40,906 nt of DNA. It comes from Lachnospiraceae bacterium. Lineage in GTDB: Bacteria; Bacillota; Clostridia; Lachnospirales; Lachnospiraceae. Position 1 is the stretch's first letter. Each line of letters begins with the position of its first letter. The notes under the pieces were generated by a model that worked only from the letters and a program-made list of their open reading frames with translations, made no database searches and was not told where the DNA came from. Location of the stretch: the NCBI GenBank assembly GCA_900772845.1, contig CAAGSD010000047.1, forward strand, positions 1 to 40,906, written 5' to 3'. Positions 1-8,379 of this stretch are shown piece by piece. The translations under genes and the position numbers were made by a program.

Positions 1-63
1 GCGGTAGGACTGTGTAATGTAAACATCTTTGTTATCTTTACTGCCAGTGATATTGATATACAT
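1..63 (-). CDS. IS1634-like transposase, N-terminal fragment (runs off left edge)
   Basis: Only the first 21 codons are present, reading leftwards out of the window. The ATG at 63-61 follows a GGAGG seven bases upstream, and a TATAAT-like -10 lies at 92-87 on the minus strand. The peptide begins MYINITGSKDNKDV and continues to a QSYR motif. From memory this matches the N-terminus of IS1634/IS4-group DDE transposases common in Lachnospiraceae, which open with a short beta-hairpin and a (E/Q)SYR motif before the linker. Catalytic residues lie outside the window, so integrity cannot be judged. The identification rests on about 20 residues. Confidence 0.55.
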   Translation of the reverse strand, partial: MYINITGSKDNKDVYITQSYR

Positions 64-137
64 AAGCGAACCTCCAAGTTAATTCTATTATACCACAACA
101 AGCACAAAAAAGCACGCACAAATTCACAAAATTTGAC

Positions 138-162
138 AAAAAAATAAGCCACAAATGGCTTA
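138..162 (-). terminator. Intrinsic terminator upstream of the transposase
   Basis: On the minus strand a perfect 7-bp stem (TAAGCCA / TGGCTTA) with a 4-base loop is followed directly by seven T residues (forward A-run 138-144). It would stop leftward transcription before the transposase promoter. Such insulation is common at insertion-sequence ends, so it may be part of the element. The rest of 64-345 is AT-rich non-coding sequence with no ORF I would support. Confidence 0.6.
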
Positions 163-202
163 AATAAAAGGTTTGTATTAAATTGCCAAAAAAAGAAGTG
201 TC

Positions 203-244
203 AAACTTCCGATATTTTATGGTTCTGAATAGTTACAATATATG
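203..244. repeat. Intergenic direct repeat, copy 1
   Basis: The core at 221-244 (GGTTCTGAATAGTTACAATA plus TATG) matches 40778-40801 at 22 of 24 positions in the same orientation. Similarity extends leftwards through an AAACTTC block, giving about 41 bp in total with a small gap. It lies between the transposase end and the trkA promoter. It may be the edge of a dispersed non-coding element, or of the insertion sequence itself. Confidence 0.6.
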
Positions 245-296
245 TTTCCCATAACAAGATATTCCTTCCAATCTTCTCTTTTTTTCTATAGTGTGG

Positions 297-302
297 TACA
301 AT
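297..302 (+). promoter_or_regulatory. Probable -10 element for trkA-trkH
   Basis: TACAAT at 297-302 lies 43 bases before the trkA start. The region 17 bases upstream is T-rich without a clear TTGACA, so this is a weak call based on position and the -10 match only. Confidence 0.35.
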
Positions 303-345
303 AAGCAATATCTGGTTTTTGACTTTTATTTTTCGGAGGATTTTT

Positions 346-1704
346 ATGAATATTATCATTGTGGGCTGCGGCAAAGTAGGCTACACCCTGGTAGAACAAT
401 TAGGCGGTGAGAATCACAATATCACTGTGATCGATACCAATGAGGAAAAGGTCAACTCCATCACGGATGATCTGGATGCCATGGGCATCGTAGGCAACGG
501 TGTCAGCTTCCAGACACTGTCCGAAGCCGGCATTGATCATGCGGATCTGCTGATCGCCGTGACCGGATCCGATGAGCAGAACCTGCTGTGCTGTGTTATT
601 GCAAAAAAGGCCGGACATTGCAAAACCATAGCCCGTGTCCGCAATCCTATTTACAATAACGAGATCACTTTCCTGCGGGAAGAGCTGGGTCTGGCCATGA
701 TCATCAATCCGGAGCTGTCCAGTGCGGCAGAGATCGCCCGTATCTTCCAGTTCCCTTCCGCAGTTAAGATCGATACTTTTTCCAAAGGAAGGATCGAGCT
801 TCTGCACTTCCGCGTGACCCATGACTGTCTCTTAAATAATTATGAGCTGATCCACATCCGTACCACTTTAAAATGTGATGTTCTGGTATGCATGGTCACC
901 CGTGGCGATCAGGTACTGATCCCCCGGGGCGATTTCGTCTTCCAGGAAGGGGATGTGGTAGCCATCGTCTCCACCCCGCCCAAGGCCAATGATTTCTTCA
1001 AAAAGATCGGTATCGGCGCCGGCAGGGCACGTACTGCCATGATCGTTGGCGGCGGCACCATTGCTTATTATCTGGCGAGAAGACTTTTAGAAGTCGGCAT
1101 CCAGACCAAGATCATTGATCAGGATCCCGCCCGTTGTGAGCATCTGAGCGAGCTGCTTCCCAAGGCTTCCATTATCTGCGGTGACGGTACGGATGAACGT
1201 CTTCTGATCCAGGAGGGGCTGGAGAACGTGGATGCTTTTGCTGCACTGACCGGACTGGATGAGGAAAATATCCTCCTGTCACTGTATGCGAAACGGACTT
1301 CCCGTGCAAAGGTAGTCACCAAGATCAACCGTATCAACTTCAGTGGGGTCTTAAGTGATATCAAGCTGGATACGATCTCCTATCCACGCCTGGTGACTGC
1401 AGATACGATCATTAAATATGCACGATCCATGAATGAATCTCTCAACAGTAATGTGGAGAATCTGTATAAGCTGGAAGACGGTCATGCAGAGGCACTGGAA
1501 TTCTACATCAAAGAGGATTCTGCTGTTACCAATGTACCTCTGAACCGTCTGCACATCCGGAAAAATATCCTGGTCTGTTCCATCGTCCGCGGAGGGCAGG
1601 CGATTATCCCCGGTGGTCAGGACGAGCTTCATGTAGGCGATTATGTGGTCGTAGTACTGACACATGCACGGCTGAATGATATTAAAGATATTATTGAAGG
1701 GTAA
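346..1704 (+). CDS. trkA: Trk potassium uptake protein TrkA (two RCK modules)
   Basis: Cytosolic NAD-binding regulatory subunit of the Trk K+ channel. The protein of about 452 residues has two successive RCK modules. The first opens with MNIIIVGCGKVGYTL, a Rossmann GxGxxG, followed by an acidic strand end (VIDTNEEKV) and a TrkA-C domain. The second opens at about residue 230 with MIVGGGTIAYYL and ends in a second TrkA-C domain with VGDYVVVVL. The length is normal for full TrkA. The start at 346 is chosen because GGAGG lies six bases upstream; an in-frame TTG at 319 would add nine residues with no ribosome site. trkH begins 20 bases after the stop, so the two are almost certainly co-transcribed. 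Confidence 0.95.
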   Translation: MNIIIVGCGKVGYTLVEQLGGENHNITVIDTNEEKVNSITDDLDAMGIVGNGVSFQTLSEAGIDHADLLIAVTGSDEQNLLCCVIAKKAGHCKTIARVRNPIYNNEITFLREELGLAMIINPELSSAAEIARIFQFPSAVKIDTFSKGRIELLHFRVTHDCLLNNYELIHIRTTLKCDVLVCMVTRGDQVLIPRGDFVFQEGDVVAIVSTPPKANDFFKKIGIGAGRARTAMIVGGGTIAYYLARRLLEVGIQTKIIDQDPARCEHLSELLPKASIICGDGTDERLLIQEGLENVDAFAALTGLDEENILLSLYAKRTSRAKVVTKINRINFSGVLSDIKLDTISYPRLVTADTIIKYARSMNESLNSNVENLYKLEDGHAEALEFYIKEDSAVTNVPLNRLHIRKNILVCSIVRGGQAIIPGGQDELHVGDYVVVVLTHARLNDIKDIIEG

Positions 1705-1724
1705 TTTTGTAGAAGGACACTATC

Positions 1725-3170
1725 ATGAATTTTGCGATATTGAGTTTTATTATCGGATTTATTTTACAGTTTGAAGCTCTATTTTTACTGCTTCCCTGGA
1801 TCGTTGGTATGATCTACGGAGAATATCATGTGGCACTGATCTATCTGGTGACCGCAGCTGTTTGTTTCATTTTAGGAAAATTGTTAAGCTTCAAACACAC
1901 AGGACGTTTTAAGGAATTGTATGTCAGGGAAGGCTTCACTGCCGTTGCACTGGGCTGGTTTGTCATGTCTGTTTTCGGTGCCATTCCCTTCGTTCTCACC
2001 GGGGAGATCCCTTTTTATATTGACGCCCTCTTTGAGACGATCTCCGGCTTTACGACCACAGGTTCCAGTATCCTGTCAGATGTGGAGGCATTAAGCTATG
2101 CCAGCCTGTTCTGGCGCAGCTTCACCCATTGGGTCGGCGGTATGGGCGTATTCGTATTTATCATGGCGATCCTGCCCATGATGGGCGGTTCCACTATGAA
2201 CCTGATGCGTGCGGAAAGCCCCGGGCCTTCTGTCAGCAAGCTGGTACCGAGAGTCCGGGATACAGCAAAGATCCTCTATGGACTTTATCTTGCCATTACC
2301 ATCTTAGGGGTGATCGCCCTGTGTCTGTGCGGCATGCCGTTATTCGATTCCCTGTGCACGACCTTCGGCAGTGTCGGCACCGGTGGATTCGGTATCAAAA
2401 ACAGCAGTATCGGCGGCTACTCACCTCTGATCCAGAATGCAGTAACGGTACTGATGATCTTAAGCGGTGTCAATTATACGGTATATTTCTGTCTGTTAAG
2501 CAAGCAGTTTAAGGAAGCTTTTTCCATCGAGGAGGTTCGTTGGTATTTTTTGATCATTTTCGCCAGTGCTCTGATGATTGCCTGGAATATCCGCCCGCTC
2601 TATGCGACTTTGGGAGAGACTCTGCGGCACTCTTTCTTCCAGGTGGGCACTATTATCACCACCACCGGATTTGCTACCACAGACTTTAATATGTGGCCAC
2701 AGCTGTCGAAAACGATCCTGTTGCTGCTTATGATGATCGGCGCCTGTGCCGGCAGTACCGGCGGCGGTATGAAGGTCTCCCGTGTGCTGATCCTTTTCAA
2801 GGCGGTCCGCAAGGAGCTGTCCATGATGATCCATCCCCGTATGGTGAAAAAGATCAAGATGGACGGACACAACCTGTCCCATGAGACGCTTCGTTCCACC
2901 AATGTCTATATGACAGCTTATTTTATCGTACTCTTCGTCTCTCTGCTGATCGTCAGCCTGGACGAATACGATCTGACCACGAACTTTACTGCGGTACTGG
3001 CTGCCCTGAACAATATCGGACCCGGACTGGAACTGGTAGGTCCCACCCAGAACTTCGCATTGTTCAGCCCCCTGTCCAAATGCGTGCTGATGTTCGATAT
3101 GCTGGCAGGCAGACTGGAGCTCTTCCCCATGCTGGTGATCATGCTGCCGTCCTGCTGGAAGAAATATTAA
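1725..3170 (+). CDS. trkH: Trk potassium transporter membrane subunit TrkH
   Basis: Integral membrane K+ channel subunit of 481 residues, close to the family norm. It carries four pore-loop repeats with selectivity-filter signatures: TTTGSS after ETISGF, GSVGTGGFG in the second, TTTGFAT in the third, and NNIGPG in the fourth. A GACAGSTGGGMK segment after the third loop and the C-terminal GRLELFP motif are typical of TrkH/KtrB. Transmembrane segments cover most of the length. It forms an operon with trkA. No truncation is seen. The transcript probably ends at the large hairpin at 3177-3230. Confidence 0.95.
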   Translation: MNFAILSFIIGFILQFEALFLLLPWIVGMIYGEYHVALIYLVTAAVCFILGKLLSFKHTGRFKELYVREGFTAVALGWFVMSVFGAIPFVLTGEIPFYIDALFETISGFTTTGSSILSDVEALSYASLFWRSFTHWVGGMGVFVFIMAILPMMGGSTMNLMRAESPGPSVSKLVPRVRDTAKILYGLYLAITILGVIALCLCGMPLFDSLCTTFGSVGTGGFGIKNSSIGGYSPLIQNAVTVLMILSGVNYTVYFCLLSKQFKEAFSIEEVRWYFLIIFASALMIAWNIRPLYATLGETLRHSFFQVGTIITTTGFATTDFNMWPQLSKTILLLLMMIGACAGSTGGGMKVSRVLILFKAVRKELSMMIHPRMVKKIKMDGHNLSHETLRSTNVYMTAYFIVLFVSLLIVSLDEYDLTTNFTAVLAALNNIGPGLELVGPTQNFALFSPLSKCVLMFDMLAGRLELFPMLVIMLPSCWKKY

Positions 3171-3176
3171 AGGAAT

Positions 3177-3230
3177 CAATAAATTCCGTACAAAATTCCT
3201 GATTCCGGAATTTTTGTACGGAATTTATTG
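3177..3230. terminator. Bidirectional terminator hairpin between trkH and the AraC gene
   Basis: A long inverted repeat has a left arm at 3177-3199 and a right arm at 3207-3230, pairing over about 23 bp with one bulged base and a 7-base loop. It is AT-rich on the outside and lies between convergent genes. It overlaps the last codon and stop of the AraC gene. No long T-run follows on the plus strand, so termination strength there is uncertain. Confidence 0.6.
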
Positions 3231-4031
3231 TCTTCTTTGGTACTCTGTCGGCAGAATACCGTATTTCTCCCGGAACAGTCTGGAAAAGGCCTGACTATTG
3301 GGAAAGCCGTTCTTTAAAGCAATTTCGCTTATGGTAAGATCCGTTTCCTTCAGTTCCTGCAGTGCATGTTCAAACCGGATGCTCCGCAGATAATCTTTAT
3401 AATTGATTCTGCCATACTGGCGGAACATTTTGGATAAGTAGGTAGGACAATACCCGAATGTTGCTGCCAGTGTTTCCAGCGAAATTTCTTCCGCATAATG
3501 TTCCCGAAGGTATCCGGTGATTCTGTCAAGCCGCCCCGGCTGAATATTTCCCGGAACATATTCCTCCTTTTCCTCCGGTACCCGGTAAATAGTTACCAAA
3601 AGATATTTCAACTGATAAAAGGTACTCTGCATCAGCAGTTCATAACCGTACTCTTCCCTAAGCAGCTGCCTGTACATCCTCTCAAGTAATGCAAAAAGCT
3701 TTCCATCCTCTTCTCTTTTTTCACGGGAAAACCGCAGCGTCTGTTCTTCCGTTGGAATCTGTAAAACAATCGCCTCATTTCGTCCCGACGCATGAATAGA
3801 ATGTACTTCATTACTGTTCACGATCACAAACTTTCCTGCCGTAAGAACATATTTTTTATCATTGAGGTAAAAGTCCGCTTTTCCCTCCCGCAGGGCAAAT
3901 ATTTCAATGCTATGATGCAGATGTGCTTCACGGATATATTTTCCTTCTCCGCTTTCGAAACGGAAAAGTTTAAAGGGCAGTCCCCGATCCGGCACCACTG
4001 TTTCCTGCCTGTATGTCTTCTCTTCCTTCAT
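3225..4031 (-). CDS. AraC-family transcriptional regulator of the xylan locus
   Basis: A regulator of about 268 residues. It has an N-terminal cupin sensor (HHSIEIFALREGKADFYL, then a NSNEVHSI strand) and a C-terminal double helix-turn-helix of AraC type (ISLETLAATFGYCPTYLSKMF, second helix around GFPNSQAFSRLFREKYG). The sensor domain is the type that binds small sugars. The gene follows the GH3 stop almost immediately, so it is translationally coupled to it and is the last gene of the block. The start at 4031 fits an AGGG six bases upstream; an ATG two codons earlier (4037) has no room for a ribosome site. The likely targets are promoters in this block; the ligand is not visible. Confidence 0.85.
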   Translation of the reverse strand: MKEEKTYRQETVVPDRGLPFKLFRFESGEGKYIREAHLHHSIEIFALREGKADFYLNDKKYVLTAGKFVIVNSNEVHSIHASGRNEAIVLQIPTEEQTLRFSREKREEDGKLFALLERMYRQLLREEYGYELLMQSTFYQLKYLLVTIYRVPEEKEEYVPGNIQPGRLDRITGYLREHYAEEISLETLAATFGYCPTYLSKMFRQYGRINYKDYLRSIRFEHALQELKETDLTISEIALKNGFPNSQAFSRLFREKYGILPTEYQRRQ

Positions 4032-4039
4032 AATCATCC

Positions 4040-6190
4040 CTAATATTCCACGGAAATACTGTTTCCCGGCTTTTTCACCTTCAGGCAGGTTACTCTTTGA
4101 CCGGTAAGGCTTTCACTTCTTCCATCCGGCTGTTGCCCCCCAATGGCAAGCACATATTCCCCGGGCCTTACCACGCAGTCTCCTTCTTGAGTAATATACG
4201 CAAAATCCCGAGGGAAAAGTGTAACTTCGACCCTTTTTTTCTCTCCCGGTGCAAGAGATACGCAGGAGACTCCCTTTAGTTGAAATCCCGGTTCAAAATC
4301 CAGTGCTTCCTTTCTCTTCACATAGACCTGCACCGTCTCCCATAGGGGATATCTGCTCTCATTTATCACACTGGCAGACACTTTCACATCCCCGGAAGTA
4401 TCTGTCAGTTCTCCGGATACACATTCTTCTTCATAGCGGACCCTGCCGTAATGCAGACCGTATCCGAAAGGATACAACACGTTTTTATCGGTATACCGGT
4501 AAGTTCGATCTGCCATACTGTAATCCGTAAATTCCGGGAGGTTCTCTGTCCCCTGGTAAAAGGTCACCGGCAGTTTTCCGGAGGGTGAAAATTCTCCAAA
4601 CAGCATTTCCGCTATCGCCTTTCCGCCTCTGGCTCCCGGATACCAGCAATTCACAATTGCCTTCACATTCTGGTTCTGTTCCGCCCAGGACAGGTCTATG
4701 GCACTTCCTGCCATTAGCAGAACCACCACCGGTTTACCCGTTGCTGCAATGGTTTCCAGAAGTTCTTCCTGCAGTCCCGGAAGGTTTAATCCCAGCTTAT
4801 CTCCGCTGGCATATTCATTCCCGGCATCTCCCTGTTCTCCTTCTATGGTTGCATCCAGGCCAAGGCACATTACTGTCACATCAGCCTGTTCCGCCGCGAT
4901 CACAGCCTCCTGCATACGATCCTTCTTTTCTCCCAGGCCTTCTACTTTCTCCTTATACAAGTCGCATCCCTGCGCATAGAGAACCCGGATTTTTTCTCCT
5001 ACGTACTGCTGGATGCCTTCCAACGGAGTGATGTACCGGGAAGAAGTTCCCACATAATTCCCCACCAGAGCATCCCTGGAATTGGCATTGGGTCCGATCA
5101 CTGCAATAGTGTGGATTCTTTCTTTCTCCAGCGGTAGAAAATCTTCTTCATTCTTCAATAATGTCAGGCTTCTCCGAGATGCTTCCACGGACAGCTTTAC
5201 ATGCTCCGGACACTCCACTTTCTCATAGGAAATATCCGCATAGGGAGAAGGGTAATCCTCCATCATGCCAAGCCGGATTCGGATCTCCATAAGACGCTCC
5301 ACTGCTTCCGTGATGGCTTCTTCGCTCACCAGCCCCATCTCATAAGCCTTTGGCAAATGTAAGAAAGCATTTCCACAATTCAGATCGCAGCCGTTGTTCA
5401 CAGCCATTGCGGCAGATTCCTCTGCGATTCCCGTCACATGATGGTGCAGATGGAAATCATTGATGGCCCAGCAGTCCGATACCACATGTCCTTCAAATCC
5501 GAATTCCTCCCGCAGAATGTCCTTTAGCAGGGTTCTGCTTCCGCATGCCGGTTCTCCGTTGACCCGGTTATAGGCTCCCATAACCGCTTCCACCCCGGCA
5601 TCTTTGACGCAGCGCTTAAAGGCATACAGATAGGTGTCATATAAATCATGCTTTGATACCTTTGCATCAAATTCGTGGCGGAGGGCCTCCGGGCCGCTGT
5701 GTACCGCAAAATGTTTTGCGCAGGCCGCTGCCTTCGGATGTTCTCTGTCCGGTCCCTGTAATCCCCTGATATAAGCGCAGCCCAGTCTTCCGGTCAGATA
5801 AGGGTCCTCTCCATAGGTCTCATGGCCTCTTCCCCATCTGGGATCTCTGAAAATATTGACATTGGGAGCCCAGAAAGTCAGTCCCTTGTAAATTCCCCGG
5901 TCTCCTTTTCTGGAGAATTCGTTGAATTTGGCTCTGCCTTCGGTAGAGACCACATCCCCGATCTCCTGAAGCAGATTTTCGTCAAAGGATGCCGCAAGTG
6001 CAATTGCCTGAGGAAATACCGTTGCCACTCCGGCTCTCGCCACGCCATGCAAAGCTTCATTCCACCAGTTGTAGGCAGGAATCCCCAATCTTTCAATTGC
6101 CGGTGATTCATACAGCATCTGGCTCATTTTTTCTTCCAGTGTCATCTGCGCTGTCAGTCGTTTTGCATATTCTCTGGTCTCTGCACTCAT
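4040..6190 (-). CDS. Glycoside hydrolase family 3, probable beta-xylosidase
   Basis: A 716-residue cytoplasmic GH3 with no signal peptide. The (beta/alpha)8 domain has NVNIFRDPRWGRGHETYGED at about residues 111-130, the KHF triplet at about 159, and the nucleophile Asp239 in VVSDCWAI. The second alpha/beta domain carries VIGPNANSRDALVGNY and a CLGLDATIEGE stretch like those of GH3 xylosidases. A fibronectin-III-like domain closes the protein. GH3 enzymes release single sugars from the non-reducing end with retention. Beta-xylosidase is inferred from neighbours (GH8 exo-oligoxylanase, GH43, acetyl and CE1 esterases); beta-glucosidase or arabinofuranosidase activity cannot be excluded. A good ribosome site (AAGGAGAG) precedes the ATG at 6190. 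Confidence 0.85.
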   Translation of the reverse strand: MSAETREYAKRLTAQMTLEEKMSQMLYESPAIERLGIPAYNWWNEALHGVARAGVATVFPQAIALAASFDENLLQEIGDVVSTEGRAKFNEFSRKGDRGIYKGLTFWAPNVNIFRDPRWGRGHETYGEDPYLTGRLGCAYIRGLQGPDREHPKAAACAKHFAVHSGPEALRHEFDAKVSKHDLYDTYLYAFKRCVKDAGVEAVMGAYNRVNGEPACGSRTLLKDILREEFGFEGHVVSDCWAINDFHLHHHVTGIAEESAAMAVNNGCDLNCGNAFLHLPKAYEMGLVSEEAITEAVERLMEIRIRLGMMEDYPSPYADISYEKVECPEHVKLSVEASRRSLTLLKNEEDFLPLEKERIHTIAVIGPNANSRDALVGNYVGTSSRYITPLEGIQQYVGEKIRVLYAQGCDLYKEKVEGLGEKKDRMQEAVIAAEQADVTVMCLGLDATIEGEQGDAGNEYASGDKLGLNLPGLQEELLETIAATGKPVVVLLMAGSAIDLSWAEQNQNVKAIVNCWYPGARGGKAIAEMLFGEFSPSGKLPVTFYQGTENLPEFTDYSMADRTYRYTDKNVLYPFGYGLHYGRVRYEEECVSGELTDTSGDVKVSASVINESRYPLWETVQVYVKRKEALDFEPGFQLKGVSCVSLAPGEKKRVEVTLFPRDFAYITQEGDCVVRPGEYVLAIGGQQPDGRSESLTGQRVTCLKVKKPGNSISVEY

Positions 6191-6234
6191 TTTGTTCTCT
6201 CCTTATCCTCTTATCATCTTACCATTCATGTATA

Positions 6235-6265
6235 ATTATAATACTTCCGCCTCAGACAGCTGTCT
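6235..6265 (-). promoter_or_regulatory. Promoter and palindromic operator candidate for GH3-AraC
   Basis: In the 105-base gap between GH8 and GH3 the minus strand carries TATAAT (6240-6235). Immediately upstream, in the -35 region, is a perfect 12-base palindrome AGACAGCTGTCT at 6254-6265. No good TTGACA is present, as expected for a promoter needing an activator or blocked by a repressor. The regulator is not shown by sequence; the locus AraC or YesN proteins are candidates. Confidence 0.4.
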
Positions 6266-6295
6266 ACCCACAATCACTCTCTTCCTACTGCTCTC

Positions 6296-7441
6296 TTATT
6301 TATAAATTCTGTAATTTCCCGAAAGTGCCAGCATGGCAAACAGGTATAGGAAATTATCATAATATCGTCTGTCTCCGGTACGGAGCGGGGTATTCCAGAA
6401 GCGGTCTACACATTCCTTTACATAAGATCCGTCCGCTGCCAATGATGCCTGCGCATTGACTGCCACAATGGCAACCGGATGCAGCGCCTTCTGTTCCAGT
6501 CTTGTTCCATCAATCAGGAACACACCGTCCCAGTGTTCTTTCTGCTCTTCACAGTAAAATCTCTGTAGCCGGTTTGCAATCTCCGTCTGCCACGGATCTT
6601 TGTCATACCAGAGATGATCCATGGCAATGTTGGCTATGGTGCGGTATGCATCACTGTAGTACCAGTCGTGCCTTCCGAAGATCTCCTGATGTCCTGCATG
6701 GGGTGTCCCGTCATAGTCTGCATATTCTGCAGATAGTCCGGTCTCCTTGTGGCATGCCTTATGCAGATATTCTCTGCTGGCTGCCGCTGCCTGTTTCCAG
6801 AATTCCCGGTCTCCTTCCTCCGCATTTTCTGCGAACAGTTCATAAAAATGTGGCAGATGATAGGAAGGGTCCGAAAAATCCATGTTTGTGACAAATTTGA
6901 TCAGATGATTGGAAGGCTCCCACATAGGTTCTCCCGGATGTCCAGGATCCCCTTTGTGGATACATTCCCGCAGGATTGCTTTTGCCTCTTTGCTGTAAGC
7001 AAATATTCCTTCGCCATCCCCCCAGCGGGCAGATGCAAAAAACAATGCCATGGCGAAATATTCTTCTCCGTCCGGCGCCGGTCCCTCTGCATTATGCGTT
7101 CCGTCCGTGCGGCAGGACCAGGCAAAATAATTGCGGCAGGGTCCTTCCGGAATATACATATAAGTCCGCACCCATTTCCAGAGGCGGTCGAATTCCGCCT
7201 TCTTATCCATCTGTACGCAGGCCATCATGCCGTAGGACATTCCCTCTGTGCGTACATCATGATTGCCGGTATCCTCCAGATATGCCATATCACCGCCTGC
7301 CTCATGATAAAAGCGTTCTTTCTCCGTTCCGCAAAATATGGTTTCAAAGGTCTGTTCCAGTCTTTCTGTAATAGCGGTCTCTTCATATCCGCACTCTTTC
7401 AATACATTCCGATAAATTCCAGTCTGATATGCTCCTGCCAT
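6296..7441 (-). CDS. GH8 reducing-end xylose-releasing exo-oligoxylanase (Rex)
   Basis: A 381-residue cytoplasmic GH8 enzyme of the Rex type (EC 3.2.1.156), which removes xylose from the reducing end of xylo-oligosaccharides with inversion. Length and motifs fit the Bacillus halodurans Rex family: the general acid Glu66 in DVRTEGMSYGMM, the NAEGPAPDGEEYFAMAL stretch with Asp124, and Asp263 in the WYYSDAYRT motif at the position of the catalytic base. An (alpha/alpha)6 barrel is expected. There is no signal peptide, so it acts on imported oligosaccharides. The gene begins 18 bases after the permease gene and is probably co-transcribed with it. This is the most diagnostic gene for xylan as the substrate of the locus. 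Confidence 0.88.
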   Translation of the reverse strand: MAGAYQTGIYRNVLKECGYEETAITERLEQTFETIFCGTEKERFYHEAGGDMAYLEDTGNHDVRTEGMSYGMMACVQMDKKAEFDRLWKWVRTYMYIPEGPCRNYFAWSCRTDGTHNAEGPAPDGEEYFAMALFFASARWGDGEGIFAYSKEAKAILRECIHKGDPGHPGEPMWEPSNHLIKFVTNMDFSDPSYHLPHFYELFAENAEEGDREFWKQAAAASREYLHKACHKETGLSAEYADYDGTPHAGHQEIFGRHDWYYSDAYRTIANIAMDHLWYDKDPWQTEIANRLQRFYCEEQKEHWDGVFLIDGTRLEQKALHPVAIVAVNAQASLAADGSYVKECVDRFWNTPLRTGDRRYYDNFLYLFAMLALSGNYRIYK

Positions 7442-7459
7442 TTGCTCGTTCCCCTCTTT

Positions 7460-8368
7460 TTATTCTTTAACACCACCCAGAGTAAGTCCGGCTACAAAGT
7501 ACTTCTGTAAGAAAGGATAAATACAGATAATGGGCAACATGGTAATGATCGTTGCCGCTGCACGCACGGAAGTCGGTGTTACGGTTCCTGCGGCATTCTT
7601 CATTGCCTCCGCCGAAGTTCCCTGATTGGTTACGGAGGACAGCAGCTTCATCAATTCATACTGTAATGTAGTCAGGTTACTTCTCATTCGGTTGTACAGC
7701 ATGGCATCGAACCAGGAATTCCACTGACCTACTGCCACAAACAAGGCAACTGTGGCGTATACCGGCTTGCATAACGGAGAATAGATTTTTAGAAAAATGG
7801 TGCTGTAACCGGCACCGTCCAGCTGTGCGGATTCCTCCAGGCTGTCAGGGATTCCGTTCATATAAGTACGGATCACCAGCATGTTAAATGCGCTTACCAT
7901 CCCCGGAATCACATATACCCAGAAACTGTTAGTAAGCCCCAGCCCCTTATATAAAAGGAATGTCGGGATCATTCCACCGTTTACATACATGGTGATGACC
8001 CAGAAAAGGGAAACCTCTCTCTGAAACAGGAATCTTTTGCGGCTGACGATAAAAGCAAGGATTGCATTGGCTGCCAGGGACAGCAGGGTTCCAATCAGGG
8101 TTCTGGCAACTGTGATATAGGCGCCTGTGATCAGATTATCTTTATGTAAAACCGTCGCATAGTTTTTCCAGGTGAATTTTCTCGGCCACAGGTAGATTCC
8201 TCCCCGCAGGGCATCCGTACCATCATTCAAAGAGATTGCCAGAGTATTCAGCACCGGATATAACGTTACGATCACAAACAGGACCATGATGATGCCGTTT
8301 ATGAACGGAAAAATGTCGAATTTTTTGGATTTGATCTTATACTTTGTATCCATCATTGTAATTACCAT
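7460..8368 (-). CDS. Carbohydrate ABC transporter permease, LplC/YtcP type
   Basis: A 302-residue inner-membrane permease of the CUT1 family (MalG-like branch). It shows six hydrophobic segments, a cytosolic N-terminus, and the EAA loop around residues 195-215 (DSLEESAQLDGAGYSTIF) that docks on the ATPase. The C-terminus YFVAGLTLGGVKE is characteristic of the LplC/YtcP group. With the permease and binding protein upstream it forms an importer for oligosaccharides. No ATPase is encoded here; a shared MsmK-type ATPase elsewhere is expected in this group. Translation could begin at 8368 or at a second ATG at 8356; the ribosome site does not clearly decide. Confidence 0.9.
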   Translation of the reverse strand: MVITMMDTKYKIKSKKFDIFPFINGIIMVLFVIVTLYPVLNTLAISLNDGTDALRGGIYLWPRKFTWKNYATVLHKDNLITGAYITVARTLIGTLLSLAANAILAFIVSRKRFLFQREVSLFWVITMYVNGGMIPTFLLYKGLGLTNSFWVYVIPGMVSAFNMLVIRTYMNGIPDSLEESAQLDGAGYSTIFLKIYSPLCKPVYATVALFVAVGQWNSWFDAMLYNRMRSNLTTLQYELMKLLSSVTNQGTSAEAMKNAAGTVTPTSVRAAATIITMLPIICIYPFLQKYFVAGLTLGGVKE

Positions 8369-8379
8369 CTCTTTCTGTT

